Origin: Neopestalotiopsis rosae | Lineage: Eukaryota > Ascomycota > Sordariomycetes > Amphisphaeriales > Sporocadaceae | DNA: 64,000 nt | Assembly (NCBI GenBank): GCA_023078685.1 | Contig: JALGAS010000002.1 | Location: 3,162,001 to 3,226,000 of the forward strand | Direction: 5' to 3' | Shown: positions 12,200 to 24,647 of the stretch, in pieces | Layout: the number at the start of each line of letters is the position of its first letter | How positions within the stretch are numbered: position 1 is the stretch's first letter | Program-made: the position numbers and the translations under genes | Notes under the pieces: model-generated | Seen by the model: the letters and a program-made list of their open reading frames with translations, nothing else | Databases searched by the model: none | What the model was told of the DNA's origin: nothing

Positions 12200-15100
12200 G
12201 ATTGATTGACGACTTGTGCTTGCTTTCGCTCTTCTTTCTCGTTTTCGCTGCGCTCGATTGTCTTGTCTCGCTTTGTGCCCCAAGTTGTGACTGATTTTCC
12301 GCGACCAAGAGGAATGTAGTGGTCGGTGATTCGTGCAATTAGACTTCGTTCGTAGTTGGTTTGTTTCTGGGGAAATCCCAATGTCGGTCGCTGATGATGT
12401 CGGCAGACGTTCAATGGGGTCAATGGCGGGGCGCTTGACGTTGGGAGCTCCTGAGCTGCTGCGGGGCGAGGCTACCAGGCCGCCGCCTAGCGCCAGGAGA
12501 ACCTCAGCTCCAGCCTCTAGGAGCTTGGAGATTCATTGAGCCAAAATCCAGGAAGCATCTTGGACTCCAGAGTCAATTAGCTTGATTGGAGGATTACCTA
12601 ATGAACTCCAGAAGATCATCGCAGCACCGCCACAAATCCACGAACGCATTCATATAAGACATCAAAGCTGAAGAGCTTTGTGCGGTAGAAGTGATGCAAC
12701 TAGCAGGTACTTGACTCCATATCTAAACGCCTATCTTGTGGCTTAGGACAATGCTACGGTGACAATTGCTTGTTGAAACCAAAAGAGACTCATGCGATGC
12801 CTCTACTTTTTTTTCATTCTTTTTTTTTTTTTGTGTATCCAAATTCGTTTCAGCTGACATTGATCGTGTCTCAGTCTCAGCTGGGACACAAGTTACTAGT
12901 AGTGGGCCGGAATGCCTGTCTGTCTGTAATGGCATTGACCCAAGTTCTAACGTGGCTGAAGTGCCGCAGTGACCGCCTACAACGGACAACAACGCCCAAC
13001 CAGGGTCGTCATCGGCTATTAACCAACCTTCCATGACAGGTAGAGTATCGAAAACTTTCTCAATCGGTGCCATCTGATTCTTAGGCCTTGCCCATGTCTA
13101 GGGGACGGAAGCAAGGAACCTGATCCAAACTCTGCGTGAAACAGCCCTCGGAAAGTATCCATTCGTACTTGGACTCTATATCGGCAACATGCAGCCTGCC
13201 GTATTGTCATAAACCTGCTCAACCGCTCAACCGCTCCCCCGGCTCTCCACGTCAAACACATCCCTCGACAAGCTTGGGATGCCATTTCTTGATGGCGGTA
13301 AGTTCCACGGGTTCATGTGTGCCAAAGTTGAATAGTCGACGGGACGAACCCACGCAGATAGTCTCAGACTAAATCCTTGTCTACAACATTATGGCGGCAA
13401 AATCGCTTAAAAACGTGGGCCAGATCATATATCCCAAACGACGCGTCAACGAGCAGCGAGATGGGAGAAAAAGCAGAGGTAGACAAACATGGACAAGGAA
13501 AACCTCAGTACGGTAGAGCAGCCCCGAAACTCTGGTCACGACTCCCTTCAGCCCTGTCCTGTTCCCTGTTTGGACGGTCCTGTCTTCCAAGTTCGGTTAC
13601 CATGGTCCGAAATTTGCAGATCTGGGATTTGCCGTCCTGACTGGACTGGGCCAACATGCACCGGATTTGTCTCCTTGATCACAGCCATGATACCGCTTCC
13701 AGGCAGAAGCAAGTGAATGATGAGAAGTGATGAGTGCATTTGCACTCGAAAAAGGTCAATTCTGCCACGTGGAGAGGGCAAATGGAAAGAAGCCACAAGA
13801 TTTTGCGGTGTGCATGGGTCAGGTTTGCCGTGGAGGGCCTGCCAACTGTTCCCCCAAGCTTACCGGTTTGGTGTTAGACACATCAGACCGACGCACCTCT
13901 AGATTTCGATATATACAAAGTATACGATCTTGTTTATGAGTAACACGATTCCCCGTTGATTTTCCCGGAGGCCGGTCAAGCAACGGTATCGGTCTCGGTG
14001 GCTTGGAGAAACGTGGAAAGACTCAAGCGAGCGATCGGCACTGGCACTTAAGCGAGTTGCCTCGCTTCCTTCACCTTCTTTTCCCTTTGGGATCGCAATT
14101 GGTTTTTCGCACCTACCAATGTGCTGGGAGCTGATGAACCACTGAAAAGAACGGACAAAAACTCATCCGAATAAGGAAGCAAAACGCATTCGAGAATGTC
14201 GAAGAAATTCGAGGCTCGGACTTCTACTGTGTAAGTGAATCTTTGCCGAGTCACGACATACAGGGTAGATCTTACATGCAGCGTCAAATATACCCGGTAA
14301 TCTGCACACAAGAATCATGTTAACCACGTACCATTGGGGTCGGAAAACATCCTACAGGAAGGCACTTTTAGTCGCAACACATTTGCATGCTTGTGACCGT
14401 GGGTGCATGAAGAATTTTGACGTTGCAGCTTGTCTCCTCAAAGTGTCGAGGTTGTCGCAAGGTGGTTTGTAAACAAAATTCAATAAATAGGCTGGTAAAT
14501 GTTCTGCCTGGCTTACAACAAGCATCGAATGTACGAAAGAATGACAGCATGATCTCCCGAGGGGGTTGGGAACATACGTAGGATGACGACTCGGCCAAAT
14601 ACCTGTTGGTTTGTCGAACCCTCATTTCGCTTTACTGAAATGGTTGCAGATCATCTTCCTGATCCCATCACAGGCTGTTGAACCGGTTTCCCGGGCCTCG
14701 TAGAACATGGCCTTAGTTACTGAGGTTCATCTCACCGTCATTCTCCTTTTCCTGGTCAGGTGAGGAAAATCCTTCATCAAGACGTCAGTCAGTTAATCGC
14801 ATTAGCGAAAACAAAACAGTAATAGGAGAACACCAAACAAACAAACAAACATGGAAGCGAGAGAAAAGTCTTTTGCGACTATTTCTTGTTTAGCTCGTGA
14901 TTGATCAATTCGTGCGTACTTTTTAAGGCGGGATAGTTCCCCGGAGCCATCAATAAGCAGGGGGCCAAGGGTATCTCGGCGCTTGTCAAAAACGAACCCT
15001 TTGAAGGCGACAAGGGAGTGGCCAGCCAACCCTGAAAATGTTAGTCTCAAAGGAGAGTTTCCTGCCACACATAATGATAATATGATGCTCGTTCTGCTTC

Positions 15101-15534
15101 AGCAACCCCAATGCGGCTGAACAGGCAATGAGTCGTATGGTCGATCTGTCGACCATGACTCGAAATATGACAATATTGACGTCTGGCCCTGACTTGGATG
15201 CGCATTGTCGAAATGATCTATTTGACAGGTGTTAGCCTCAGTTAATCTGTCGTTGGTGGGGTTTCTCCTGCGTACTTAGCAGTCTGCGGTCTTGACCGCG
15301 GCCGGGGGATGCTGCTCGTGTGGAGGCTGTTCATCAGTTTCTGGAAGCTCAAAAGAACATATTCTTTATGGCACTAGTGTAGCGTAGCGATCAAGGCCCA
15401 GGTCTTCGGAACCCAAGCTCCAAGACATGTTCTGCAGCATGCATCGGTAGCCAGTAGCCCGTGAATGGAGCCTCTCATCGTAAAAGAGTGGGCACCCACC
15501 TGCTATTCAGGCTGGCCACTGGAGAAGCTAAGAG
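12200..15534. other. Gene-poor stretch, first part of a 19 kb desert
   Basis: Starts with the ARPC5 promoter. The rest shows only short, unconvincing open frames. On the minus strand an intron-acceptor-like element (GACTAAC followed by TTTTCAG) lies at about 15034-15054, with an open stretch below it; no full gene could be built. No RNA gene or transposon was recognised. Confidence 0.4.
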
Positions 15535-17110
15535 CTATGAAAGATGGAGCCACCATGTTGTTGGTAAGGGTCCTCCTTGACCGCCATCCGAAGCCATCAT
15601 GACGGCGGTCTCCAGATTGATATCAACACTTGATCCCTCTTTGTGGATGTCTCCTACGTACGGACCTCTGAACTCAAGCGGAGAACGGGAACGCCGATTG
15701 TAGATCCTTGTGTCTTGAACACGAAACTTTACCTGGGGATCACAGACCAGCAAAGTGTTCTTGCTCTCTGGCCACATGGTCGTGGTGTTCGCCCGCGGTG
15801 GAGCGGAAGGTCTAAAAGTCGGTAAACGGTCTTCCCGTCGAGGCGGAAGCATCGGGGGTCTAGCCGGTGAAGAATGGGATGGCCGAACCGGGTAAGGAGC
15901 CCGTCATGAGCCGGAAGCCAATGGAAAGCCACCGAGACGAAATGTCGCGGAAGACGGATTGGCAGCCGGGGAGCTTCGTCTTGTCTTTGGTTATATGCCA
16001 GCAGGGGGGGGCCCACAGCAGAGTAGTGCTCCCGGAAGTTTTGTCGTCGTGGTCAATTAGAATTGTTCTAGAAAGCAACTAGCTGTCCCGTTGGAACGGA
16101 ATCATGGAGACAGCGGAACCGGCCAAGCGCGCCAATATACGCGAGATGGTCGAGATGGGCGAGAGCCAGAGGCTTGGAACTCTTGTCGAGGTTAAGGAAT
16201 TAGGTAATATCCACCTCCTCAGGAAGATCATCTACTCAAGCAACAAGCGAAGTGGATGATACCCTTTTACTGGCTCTGATCTTGACATGCCTTAAAGCCA
16301 ATAGCGAAACTCATGGCAGGGTCGCGAGGACCTGGTCTGGTCACGAATTCTGGTTCATATCCATAAGCATTGATAGCAGACTGGAGCGCATCAGAGCCCG
16401 CATGTCCTTCCGCCATGACTTGAGTCTTGGCGAAGAGTCCTAGAAGGAGTCCCAACTGTCGCGAGTCGACCAGGGTTGAATATGCGGAATTGAAACTACC
16501 GAAGTGGTTGAACCGTGCCCTTGCTGTTATTGCGCACTAAGTCTCGACCATTAGTTGGATAGTCCATATGAATAAGACATGCAGGCTGTGCTGTATCGAA
16601 TACGTATCCATATGTATGGTCGATCCGCACATTAATTGGATTATGCCAAAGTGATCACCGTCTCGGCACTGGGACATCATGTCATTCGTCTGTACTCTTC
16701 ATCTTGCCCATGTTCGTCACATGACACATATGCATTGCGCGGACGGCGGAGGGTTGATCATATGGTCTTGCGCGACGGTGGAAATGTCTTGATCTGTGCT
16801 GTGGTATGGACGGGCCATCTTTATGTCAATGAATTGATTTCTCGTGCCGGCGCGATAGATGGGTCATTCTCTAGGCTCATCTTTGCCGCTGTCAGATGGA
16901 AGCCTGGTAGAAGCGTGGCGGAAGATCCAAGACGAACGAGCGGAGCCTCTGTCCGTAGTGCCAAAGTTGACACCCGTTGGCTCTGGGTTCGACTTGTGGC
17001 CATGTTGTTTTCCAGAATCATGTTCGTGCTGGACGTGGGCGTGGACTCTTTTCGGCTTGGTGTTCGACTTGGCGAACCAGTTGGAAGGCTGCCCGGGATT
17101 TCCAGAATGA
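15535..17110 (-). pseudogene. Possible decayed or unmodelled multi-exon gene
   Basis: Several minus-strand segments look protein-coding but lie in different frames separated by stops. Near 17108-16870 there is NWFAKSNTKPKRVHAHVQ and beyond. Near 16640-16505 there is RIDHTYGYVFDTAQPACLIH. Near 16525-16267 there is ARFNHFGSFNSAYSTLVD, ending with a stop. Near 15850-15535 there is NTLLVCDPQVKFRVQDTRIY. The second and third overlap with a one-base frame change, which suggests a frameshift rather than an intron. I recognise no family, and a chance origin is not excluded. Calling it a relic is inference. Confidence 0.25.
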
Positions 17111-20100
17111 TTCCCAGCCGATTGTAATTACCCCCTGTTTTAGGCCTATTTTTTGCTAGGGAGCTGCTAGGATCCGCCTGCCGTACCAGAGCACTAATGC
17201 AGGAACAGAGCGCTCGCTGGTCCTCGCAGTCAGATGCTTGCGCAGTCCGGGTGCTGGGCCGCCTCGTGTACCCTGTACTTGTTACGAGTCACTCAACGCT
17301 CCAGGGCTCCTTGGGCGGCCTGCTGAATTTCCGGTTAATCAACCAGATGCAGTGCCTTGACGTAAATCCGACAGGGCTCCCTCCGGGTGGCCAGCCAGCC
17401 ACGTGTGATAAGAAACCGATGAGGCAGGCCAGCAGGCCTCTTTGCTCCTCCCGCAAGGCTGCGACCAGGGATGGAAGGACAGGTGCGTGAGAAATTTATT
17501 TCGGGTAACATCCTTTTGCGTACTGATGAAGACGTCAAGCCACTCATTCCTGTCTCGGTCGCGCGCGGGATGAGTCCGTTGGATGGACGGGCATGATGAT
17601 GTTGGCGGCATGTGCGAGAGAAGAAGGATGGATGACAAGGAGTGAGAGCCAACATTGAAAGCACAGGACAGACAGTGGAGGGAGTTGATGGGATGGGTGC
17701 CAGTCCCGGGGGGATGGCTACAGGGCATGTATCTTGCCCAGGTGCGTTTAGCGGCCGAAGTTGCAACTGCAGCTTTCGGCAGGTCTGTTCTCCCTGGCTT
17801 TTGCCGGATGTACCTACAGGCAGGTTTTCCTGTCTGGGCGCAATCCTGCGCTCTGATGGTGCCCTGGCCAGTGTTCGCCGGTGGAATATAGTGAACTCTA
17901 ACCTGTCAGGTGTATGCTCAAAGGGGTTAGAGGCCAAAGGATCATCGGCATTGTTGAAGAAGCGGGTGGGTGATGAGCAGTACTAGATGTGGAAATGCCA
18001 ATAATGATTCCTCTCTCTTGCTGCTAATAAGTCGTGTGTATTCCACAATCCAGCAACGATGACCCCCATCTCCCCTGCTCATCGGCCAGGCCCGGCTGTC
18101 GCATCAGCGTGGGTATGCGTGGATCAGATCTCCACTGTATTCTTCGGTGACATCCTTCTAGAACACTCAGTAGAAGCCACGCCTCTCTGTCTGCCGGACT
18201 CTGTGTATTCTGGGGAAAATGGAGACTCATGGAGGCGATATAGCACGCAGCAGGTGCCAAGGATGGATGCAGGTAGCCTTTCAGCCAGCGAGCTAATCCC
18301 ATGAATATCATATATGATATATCAAGGGGATATTATACAAGAACTAGTCATGTACCAAGATTTATTCATCTTGTGTGTGAGGCATGAATGAGCATGATAG
18401 AATGGAAAGGATTGCTGGGGCAATGACCTAGCTTCTCGACTCACTGAATGGTGTCGCAACGCCTTCAGTTGCCCGCTCGATCATCGATCATCAGCAAAGT
18501 GTGAGTGAGAGAGTCCTGCACTGAACACGAGTCCTACGAACTGCTGTCGATTTCTTCCTCGTGTCTTGGAACGAAAATCCATTGGTTTGGTCAAACCCCT
18601 GGCTCGTGTGCGCTTCTCGGGCAAAGCCCCTTCCCACAACAGGATCGGATCGGACCGTGAGAGCTCGGGAGTCGCGTGATTTGAGTTCAAAAATTGAAAA
18701 GGCGTATGAATATTAAGTTTGTGCAGGAACGACTGGGCTGATGGCCCTGGTGGTTGCCTATGGCGTTTCAGCGCACCTGCCCTGCATCTCGCAACGTGGG
18801 AATTTTATTACATATGACTTGACTTGTACTCTGTAGAATGCACAAATCACGGCGCTACCTGCCCCTGCACTCCAGGCGGCGGCTGGGTTTGTGCATTTGC
18901 ACTTTTGGGTGGCATGTTTAGATCATGAGAACATACATAGCCAGCCAGCCATAAGGCGGAAATTTGGCACTCTTGGGATATATCAGCTTACGACGGAGCA
19001 AATAACGCCACTAGAGACGGGCTGTTTTGCACAAAGCGTACGGAAATGATCCCCAATATGCACCTCGGCGAGTCAATGTAAATGAAATACCCCATGCATG
19101 AATGCCGCTTGTCCCAATCTGGACTGTCCTTGGGGGCCAATTCGCCAATCTCGACCATTTGCGCCAATCGTGCATTTTGAGAAGAGACGAAACAAGGTAC
19201 GTAGGTAGCGAGCGACGTGCGCAGCGCATGCGCATGTTCCGACTGATCTCCTTTGCATCAAAACAACCTTAGACGTTCGGATCCCGGTAGTGGCAAAAGT
19301 TGAAAAGAAGGGATGAATATTCGAAGCATACAACCTTTGTCGGTAACCAATAGCAATGACGCGCTGTCCTGCTTGACTCCTGCCCGCAGCAGAACACATT
19401 ACCTGCGCCTGGGTATACATTTCAGCTGTCGTCAGCTTTCAGAAACGCGGGCATACCTGCCAGGGTGGATTCGACTATGGGCGCAGCCGTTTCTAATCCT
19501 GCACTGAAATGCCAAGACTGTAATTGGACGTGTCTGCTGGTGCGTGCAACCAATAGTAAATTCACGACACAGCTATATCATCAAAGGAGAAGAATATTGG
19601 CTGATTACATACATCGCAGCTGAAGACGTTATTGACTCATGATCAATCCTGGTCGCACAATTCCTCGTAGTGCCTGCAACTATCAATGCAGATATTCCGT
19701 ACGTCTGCCAGCGATCATATTGAAATAGGAGTCATATAGGAGACAATTTGGCAAGGAGCTCTTCACGTACTGAATAAGGGATTCGCCCTTGAATTGCGCG
19801 GCTGGTCAGTTTGGAAATTTTTTTTTTTTTTTGTTTCTACCTCAATGGCAGGACTTTGTGCGATTGTCCGGGGTAAATTCAAGAATCCCCTCGGTCCTTT
19901 TACCTACTCGGCACGTTGGTTAAGCGAGACCTTGTCCATTGTTGCATTCCGAGGTATGTGTCACGGTGCACGTGGGAAAATCTGGCACATCTACAAAATA
20001 TTCCTTATCGCAAGTTCGTTTCGCTACCGATGCCAATGTCGGTTTCAATTAATGTAATGGTTTATTCTGTCACAAATACGAGGGCACATTTGTGCCATGT

Positions 20101-23100
20101 ATGTTGGTACCAACACCATCAGCCAGTGAGTGTGAGTGTAAGTGATGATTTGCTACATACTTGCATGTTGAGTGTGAGATACTCTATGAATATCTTTTTC
20201 GGGTACCTACCTTACTCAGGGTGTGCAAATTTGGCTAGGTAGGTAGCAAATCAGAGTTTCTGTACCGGATCCCCGGGACAAGCCCGCCATGTTTGAACTT
20301 TTGACCCTTGCAGCCGGTGCAGCTGAAGCAATCAGATTGGATGGTGGGTAAGAGAACAACGTGGGCTGCGTGGGCTGCGTGGGACAATCGTATTTTGCAT
20401 ACACACTTTCTGCAACCCAAACCACGAGCCACAGGCTCCTAAAATAGAGGATGGTGAGGGCGCTGTGCCTCCTGGTTGCTGCTCATCCAATGAAAATATT
20501 TCAGAGCCTGGTTGGCAATGCATATGGTGAGAAATCTGCGACGACCTCTCCGCGAGTCAATTTGGCACACTACTGCTAAAAACAAACATTGGGCTACAAT
20601 TCAGAACAGCCATGAATGCCATGCCATCCATTGAAGGGGTTTAGGTACATGACGACATTGGGCTTCAGCTGGAGCTGCTTTACACATGGCAAATATGGTC
20701 TCCGCGTTTAGTTTTTCCATGATCTACAGAACCCCAATCATGTCCTACACTACACTACGACCCAACACAGAGCGGCGCTCTGGAGTCCTGACTCCTGTCG
20801 ATCAGGGTTCGTTCGTCCAATGATCCGCCAAAAAGTACCTGCCTTCTGAACTCGGAGTTGTGACGTCGGCTGACGAGTCCAGACTCTAATAGTACACATA
20901 TTAAGTTGGGTGATGAGATCGTAGAGGGAACCTTTTCCATCCATTACGAGCAGCCTGGAGCCTGCCGCACTGGAGTGCAGTGTTCGCTGGACTGGGCATG
21001 ACCGCATGGCGTATGCAGAATTTTCTCTCTCCCCAGTGCACTGTTAGCCTTGATGCTGTGATTCGGGGTTCATCCAAATAACTATCGACATAATGTAGAA
21101 ATGCTCTGCTCTCTAGGTTGATTGACATTGAAGCCTGTCCATGCAAGGCTCACACCGGTGAAGTTCAAGGTAAGCTCCCCGTCAGACACTAGTCCATACC
21201 TAGGTATCCAGGGAGCACCTAGCCCAGGGTCAATCTCAGGCATATCACCAATCTTTGTGGTGTTTAAGGCTCACTGCATGGCCATGGAATATGGATCGGT
21301 ACCTGACTACGTAGATATCCTGCTGGTCATTCTGGCTGCACGATGCACAGGTACATGCTCTGATGGGTATGGACTCACATCGACATCCATATTTTCAGGG
21401 TCCTTTTCTACAAATGCCGGGGTGATCTGGTGGTTGCAGTATTGATTCATCACAGATTCTCTCCATAGTATATGTATTTCAAATGTATACCCAGCTAGGT
21501 ATGGTAATGGTCGATTTGATCTATTTCATTTATTCCATTTCCTGTCCACAGAATGGCTGTTGGCTCGTGTTCCCTAATCTTCGCACTTTGATTGTTCTCT
21601 AGCTTCCGAGTTCCCCTAGGCCCACTAGCTAGAAGTTACTGGTGGGAAGCCTGAACTCTGAATTTCGTGCGAACACGCATAAGCATTCTCAACAAGAAAC
21701 AAGCAGCAGAGAGTCAAGAAAAAAGGACAAACACCCCTTATCACGAGAAAAAGGCCACCCATGTAAAGCAAATAATTGATCATGAGAGAACAAGCAATTC
21801 CACTTCCAGGGCTTCACAATCACTTGCATCATGGTCCGCAAAAAAGAGCATCGTACATTCACATCACACACATAACGCCCACATACAGCACCAACCAACT
21901 CCCCACTATGATGATGTCCTTGCTCTTTGCGCACACACTCAGAAAACAAAGCAACCATGCAGACCAACAAAAGCACTTTTTGGGGAGAATTTTCCCAGGT
22001 TTCCATATGGCCTTGTCGTAATACGCATGCTTCTTTTTGTCATGATGTGGAGAATAGAAAAAGAGCATCTTGCGGTGTTGTCACATAGACCAGGGGTTGT
22101 TCTGGGCAGAGTGGACAAAGAAAAGTTTCGAGAAAAATTCGTGGTATTCTAGCGTATGAGATGGATATTAGGAGGTGGATCTACTGTACCAACAACGACA
22201 AAGGATCTCCCGCTGCACTATGGAGCGTGCGCGAGGACACGACCCCCCGGCCCCTGAAGCGACAACCGTCCAGTGAGAAAGGCTTCGACAGGGATCTTTC
22301 AGAATTTCCTTCTGGATTTCTTCCATTGCTTCTATCCACGCTGCTGCAAGTGTGAACTGGCCGCCAGTCGGTCCAGAGACTTGCACCCAAGCACCAGCAT
22401 CAGCACCCGACGCAATGGATGTCCACACTCAATTGCCAACCAACGTCCATATTCAACGTTAGCGTCCAACGACGGGAACGCAAGTAAGCGGAGTGCGTAC
22501 AGGGTACATGTGTTCCCTTTGGATTTCAAATGTTCGTCGTAATGGAATCCGCCGCGACAAGCGTCCGCTCTTACAGCTTTCTTGGATTGATTTGCTCACC
22601 GGCCAGGGTGAACCCTTTGCCATTCGCCGAGCGGGCGGACCGGCGGAAGGGTAGGGGACGGCAGCCAGCAAGGCAGGCATGGTAGGGTGCGAGGGAAGAA
22701 CCAAGAAAGATCAGAGGGAAAAGGAATGGTGATGAGCACACAGAGGCCACATCATACCGATACGACGGCTAATAACTCTACACACAGCACCACCACCAAC
22801 TTACCTACTACTCATTAGAAGCAAGCAATCAAGCAAGCAAACATGCCAGCAGGTGACAACCGATCGGCTCAGAAAGCAAGCAACAACAGTAATAAGAAAA
22901 GGCAAAATAACGAGAACTGGACAGCAAACCAACATCATTAGAGTGATTTCGGATCCAACAACGGTGGTTCCCGGGCAAGCTTTACGGGGGACTGGGGGGA
23001 TCCTCTCAAGCGCGTAGGCATAGAAATGTAGACAGGACGGGCCCGACAGGGTCAAAACCATGACCATATTTGATACCCTTTTCCAACCAAGTACGAAGTA

Positions 23101-24175
23101 CCTGGTGACTTCAGACGCTACGTACCGCCATTCGAATCCATGTACTCCATCCGCTCAAACTAATGCACCATTATAATCCATGGCCACGTCAAACCATGCT
23201 AACCCATGCCAGAAGTGTACCGACCTAACCTCACTGAGTCGGACCCATCTATGGAACATTCTGAAGGTCCCCCAAGCGTTCAACCCCTGCCCTGGCTGCT
23301 CTTTCCTGGTCACCGCGGACCACGCCTTGCTCTCCCCAAAGGTACGCCGGCCAGGGCGCCCCCCAAGCGCTAGGTGTACTTTTTTTATGTCTATTCTTTT
23401 TTTCCCTGACCTCAATTACATGCCTGGCAAGCCTGGGTTGGTACTATGTTTTGGGCTGCTGGCTAGTAAATGAGTCCACCCTTTTCTTTTCCCTTTCTGG
23501 TCCTGGCTTTCCCCTTGGAAGAGCAAGCTACACACACTTATAAGAAGTTGGATCCCCTTCTTCTGTTCTAAACTGGAAACTATTCATCTCCTAAGTTCAC
23601 CTGCTTCCGTGTATCAATAGAGCCTTTGGCGCTCCTCTCTCGCATCTATCTCGTCACTCTCTAGCTTGCTATCTGTATCGTTATTGCTTGCTGTTATTGC
23701 CTGCTTTATTCGGCCTCGCGAAGACTTGCATTTGCTACGAAAACCAATCGACAATCGAAAAAGGGAACTTCTCAGGGAAAATTTCACCTCTCTCGGCGAC
23801 ACTCATTGCTGCTGTACAACATATATAACAACCTAACCGGTTACAACCAAAAGGCTATTCTCATTCCGTGCTGCATATTAGCGACCGGTACCCTCCAACA
23901 ACCTTTCAGCCCAGCGCGACCTGCATCGTCCCTGGCATACGAGCCCCCAAAGACAAGCGAACGACAATAATTCCACGACAACAAGACCTATAATAGCTCG
24001 CGCTCCCGAAACTTGCGTGACCTTCGCGAAAGATCCCTACAAGGTCGCCTTCTCTGCATCCTTCTCTGCTGTCTCAAGCACGAGCTTCGGAACTGTATCC
24101 GCTTGAACACGGGCTTTCTTTCAGCTCTATACGACAAGGAGGACAAGATTCGAACATACGCACGCAAACCTCGAC
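17111..24175. other. Gene-poor stretch, middle of the desert
   Basis: About 7 kb with no recognisable gene. It contains a TACCTAGGTA palindrome at 21197-21206, a related CTAGGTAGGTA at about 20235, several homopolymer T runs, and from about 23500 pyrimidine-rich sequence with TATA-like elements (for example TTATAAG near 23540) leading to the small gene at 24.2 kb. Confidence 0.4.
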
Positions 24176-24183
24176 TATATAAA
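24176..24183 (+). promoter_or_regulatory. TATA box (TATATAAA) of the small-ORF gene
   Basis: Perfect TATATAAA, about 90 nt upstream of a consensus splice donor and about 370 nt upstream of the start codon. Its spacing would put a transcription start near 24205-24215. Confidence 0.55.
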
Positions 24184-24266
24184 CCGGACGATCCTGACGA
24201 TTTCCGGTGCTGATATAAGCTTGGTTCTATCACCAATCACACCCTACGTTTTAAATAACCCTCTTG

Positions 24267-24514
24267 GTGAGTCAGACGCATTACTTCTTCTTCCCACCAC
24301 CACAACCATTATCAATCATCAGTATTCATGTTGCTGCCTGCCCTGTCTCAATTATCACTGCGGGAGCTTGGCGGCAATAATGGAACTTCTGAGCGGCAAT
24401 GGATAAGATTTCTTTCCCGTGATGTAATCACAACAGATCTGTGCATATAAATATCCACGGACACTTGTCAACTCCGCCGGGCTTGTGCTAACCTTGCATC
24501 TTTTTCCTGTGCAG
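24267..24514 (+). other. Predicted 5'-leader intron of the small-ORF gene
   Basis: Consensus donor GTGAGT at 24267, branch site GCTAAC at 24487-24492, a pyrimidine tract TCTTTTTCCTGT, and a CAG acceptor ending at 24514. The 22-nt branch-to-acceptor distance is normal for filamentous fungi. The intron is 248 nt and lies wholly upstream of the start codon at 24552. Confidence 0.6.
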
Positions 24515-24551
24515 TGCCAATTTTCGCGCATTCCTGCAGCAAATATCCACA

Positions 24552-24647
24552 ATGATTGCCAGCGGTTCCTCAACAACCTATGCCAACATGGGCCGTGGTG
24601 CCTATGACACGACTGGTGTTCCCAAGCCTCCTCCCAAGCCTAAATAA
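24552..24647 (+). CDS. Candidate 31-residue microprotein
   Basis: The ATG at 24552 sits in a good fungal context (CCACAATG) 37 nt after a consensus acceptor. The frame encodes 31 residues ending in TAA. It contains Ser/Thr-rich and MGRGAYDTTG segments and finishes with the basic proline-rich PKPPPKPK. Codon choice (GCC, GGT, AAG, CCC and similar) looks like that of an expressed gene. TATA box, spliced leader and start together form a coherent gene model in an otherwise gene-poor region. The protein has no hydrophobic segment and would be small, basic and unstructured, with a polyproline tail able to bind SH3-like domains. I recognise no family. An alternative is a non-coding RNA with an incidental frame. 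Confidence 0.5.
   Translation: MIASGSSTTYANMGRGAYDTTGVPKPPPKPK

Noticed and set aside
14606..14622. Possible tRNA T-loop (TTTGTCGAACCCTC, minus strand GGGTTCGAC)
   Set aside because: No matching T-stem, acceptor stem, or A box at the right distance.
16636..17127. 163-codon plus-strand open frame
   Set aside because: Starts at TTG and lies antisense to the more coding-like minus-strand fragments.
17335..17937. 200-codon minus-strand open frame
   Set aside because: Begins at TTG, has no motif, and the opposite strand is also open over part of it; probably fortuitous.
21667..22152. 161-codon plus-strand open frame
   Set aside because: Starts at GTG and reflects an A-rich strand; no motif or splice context.
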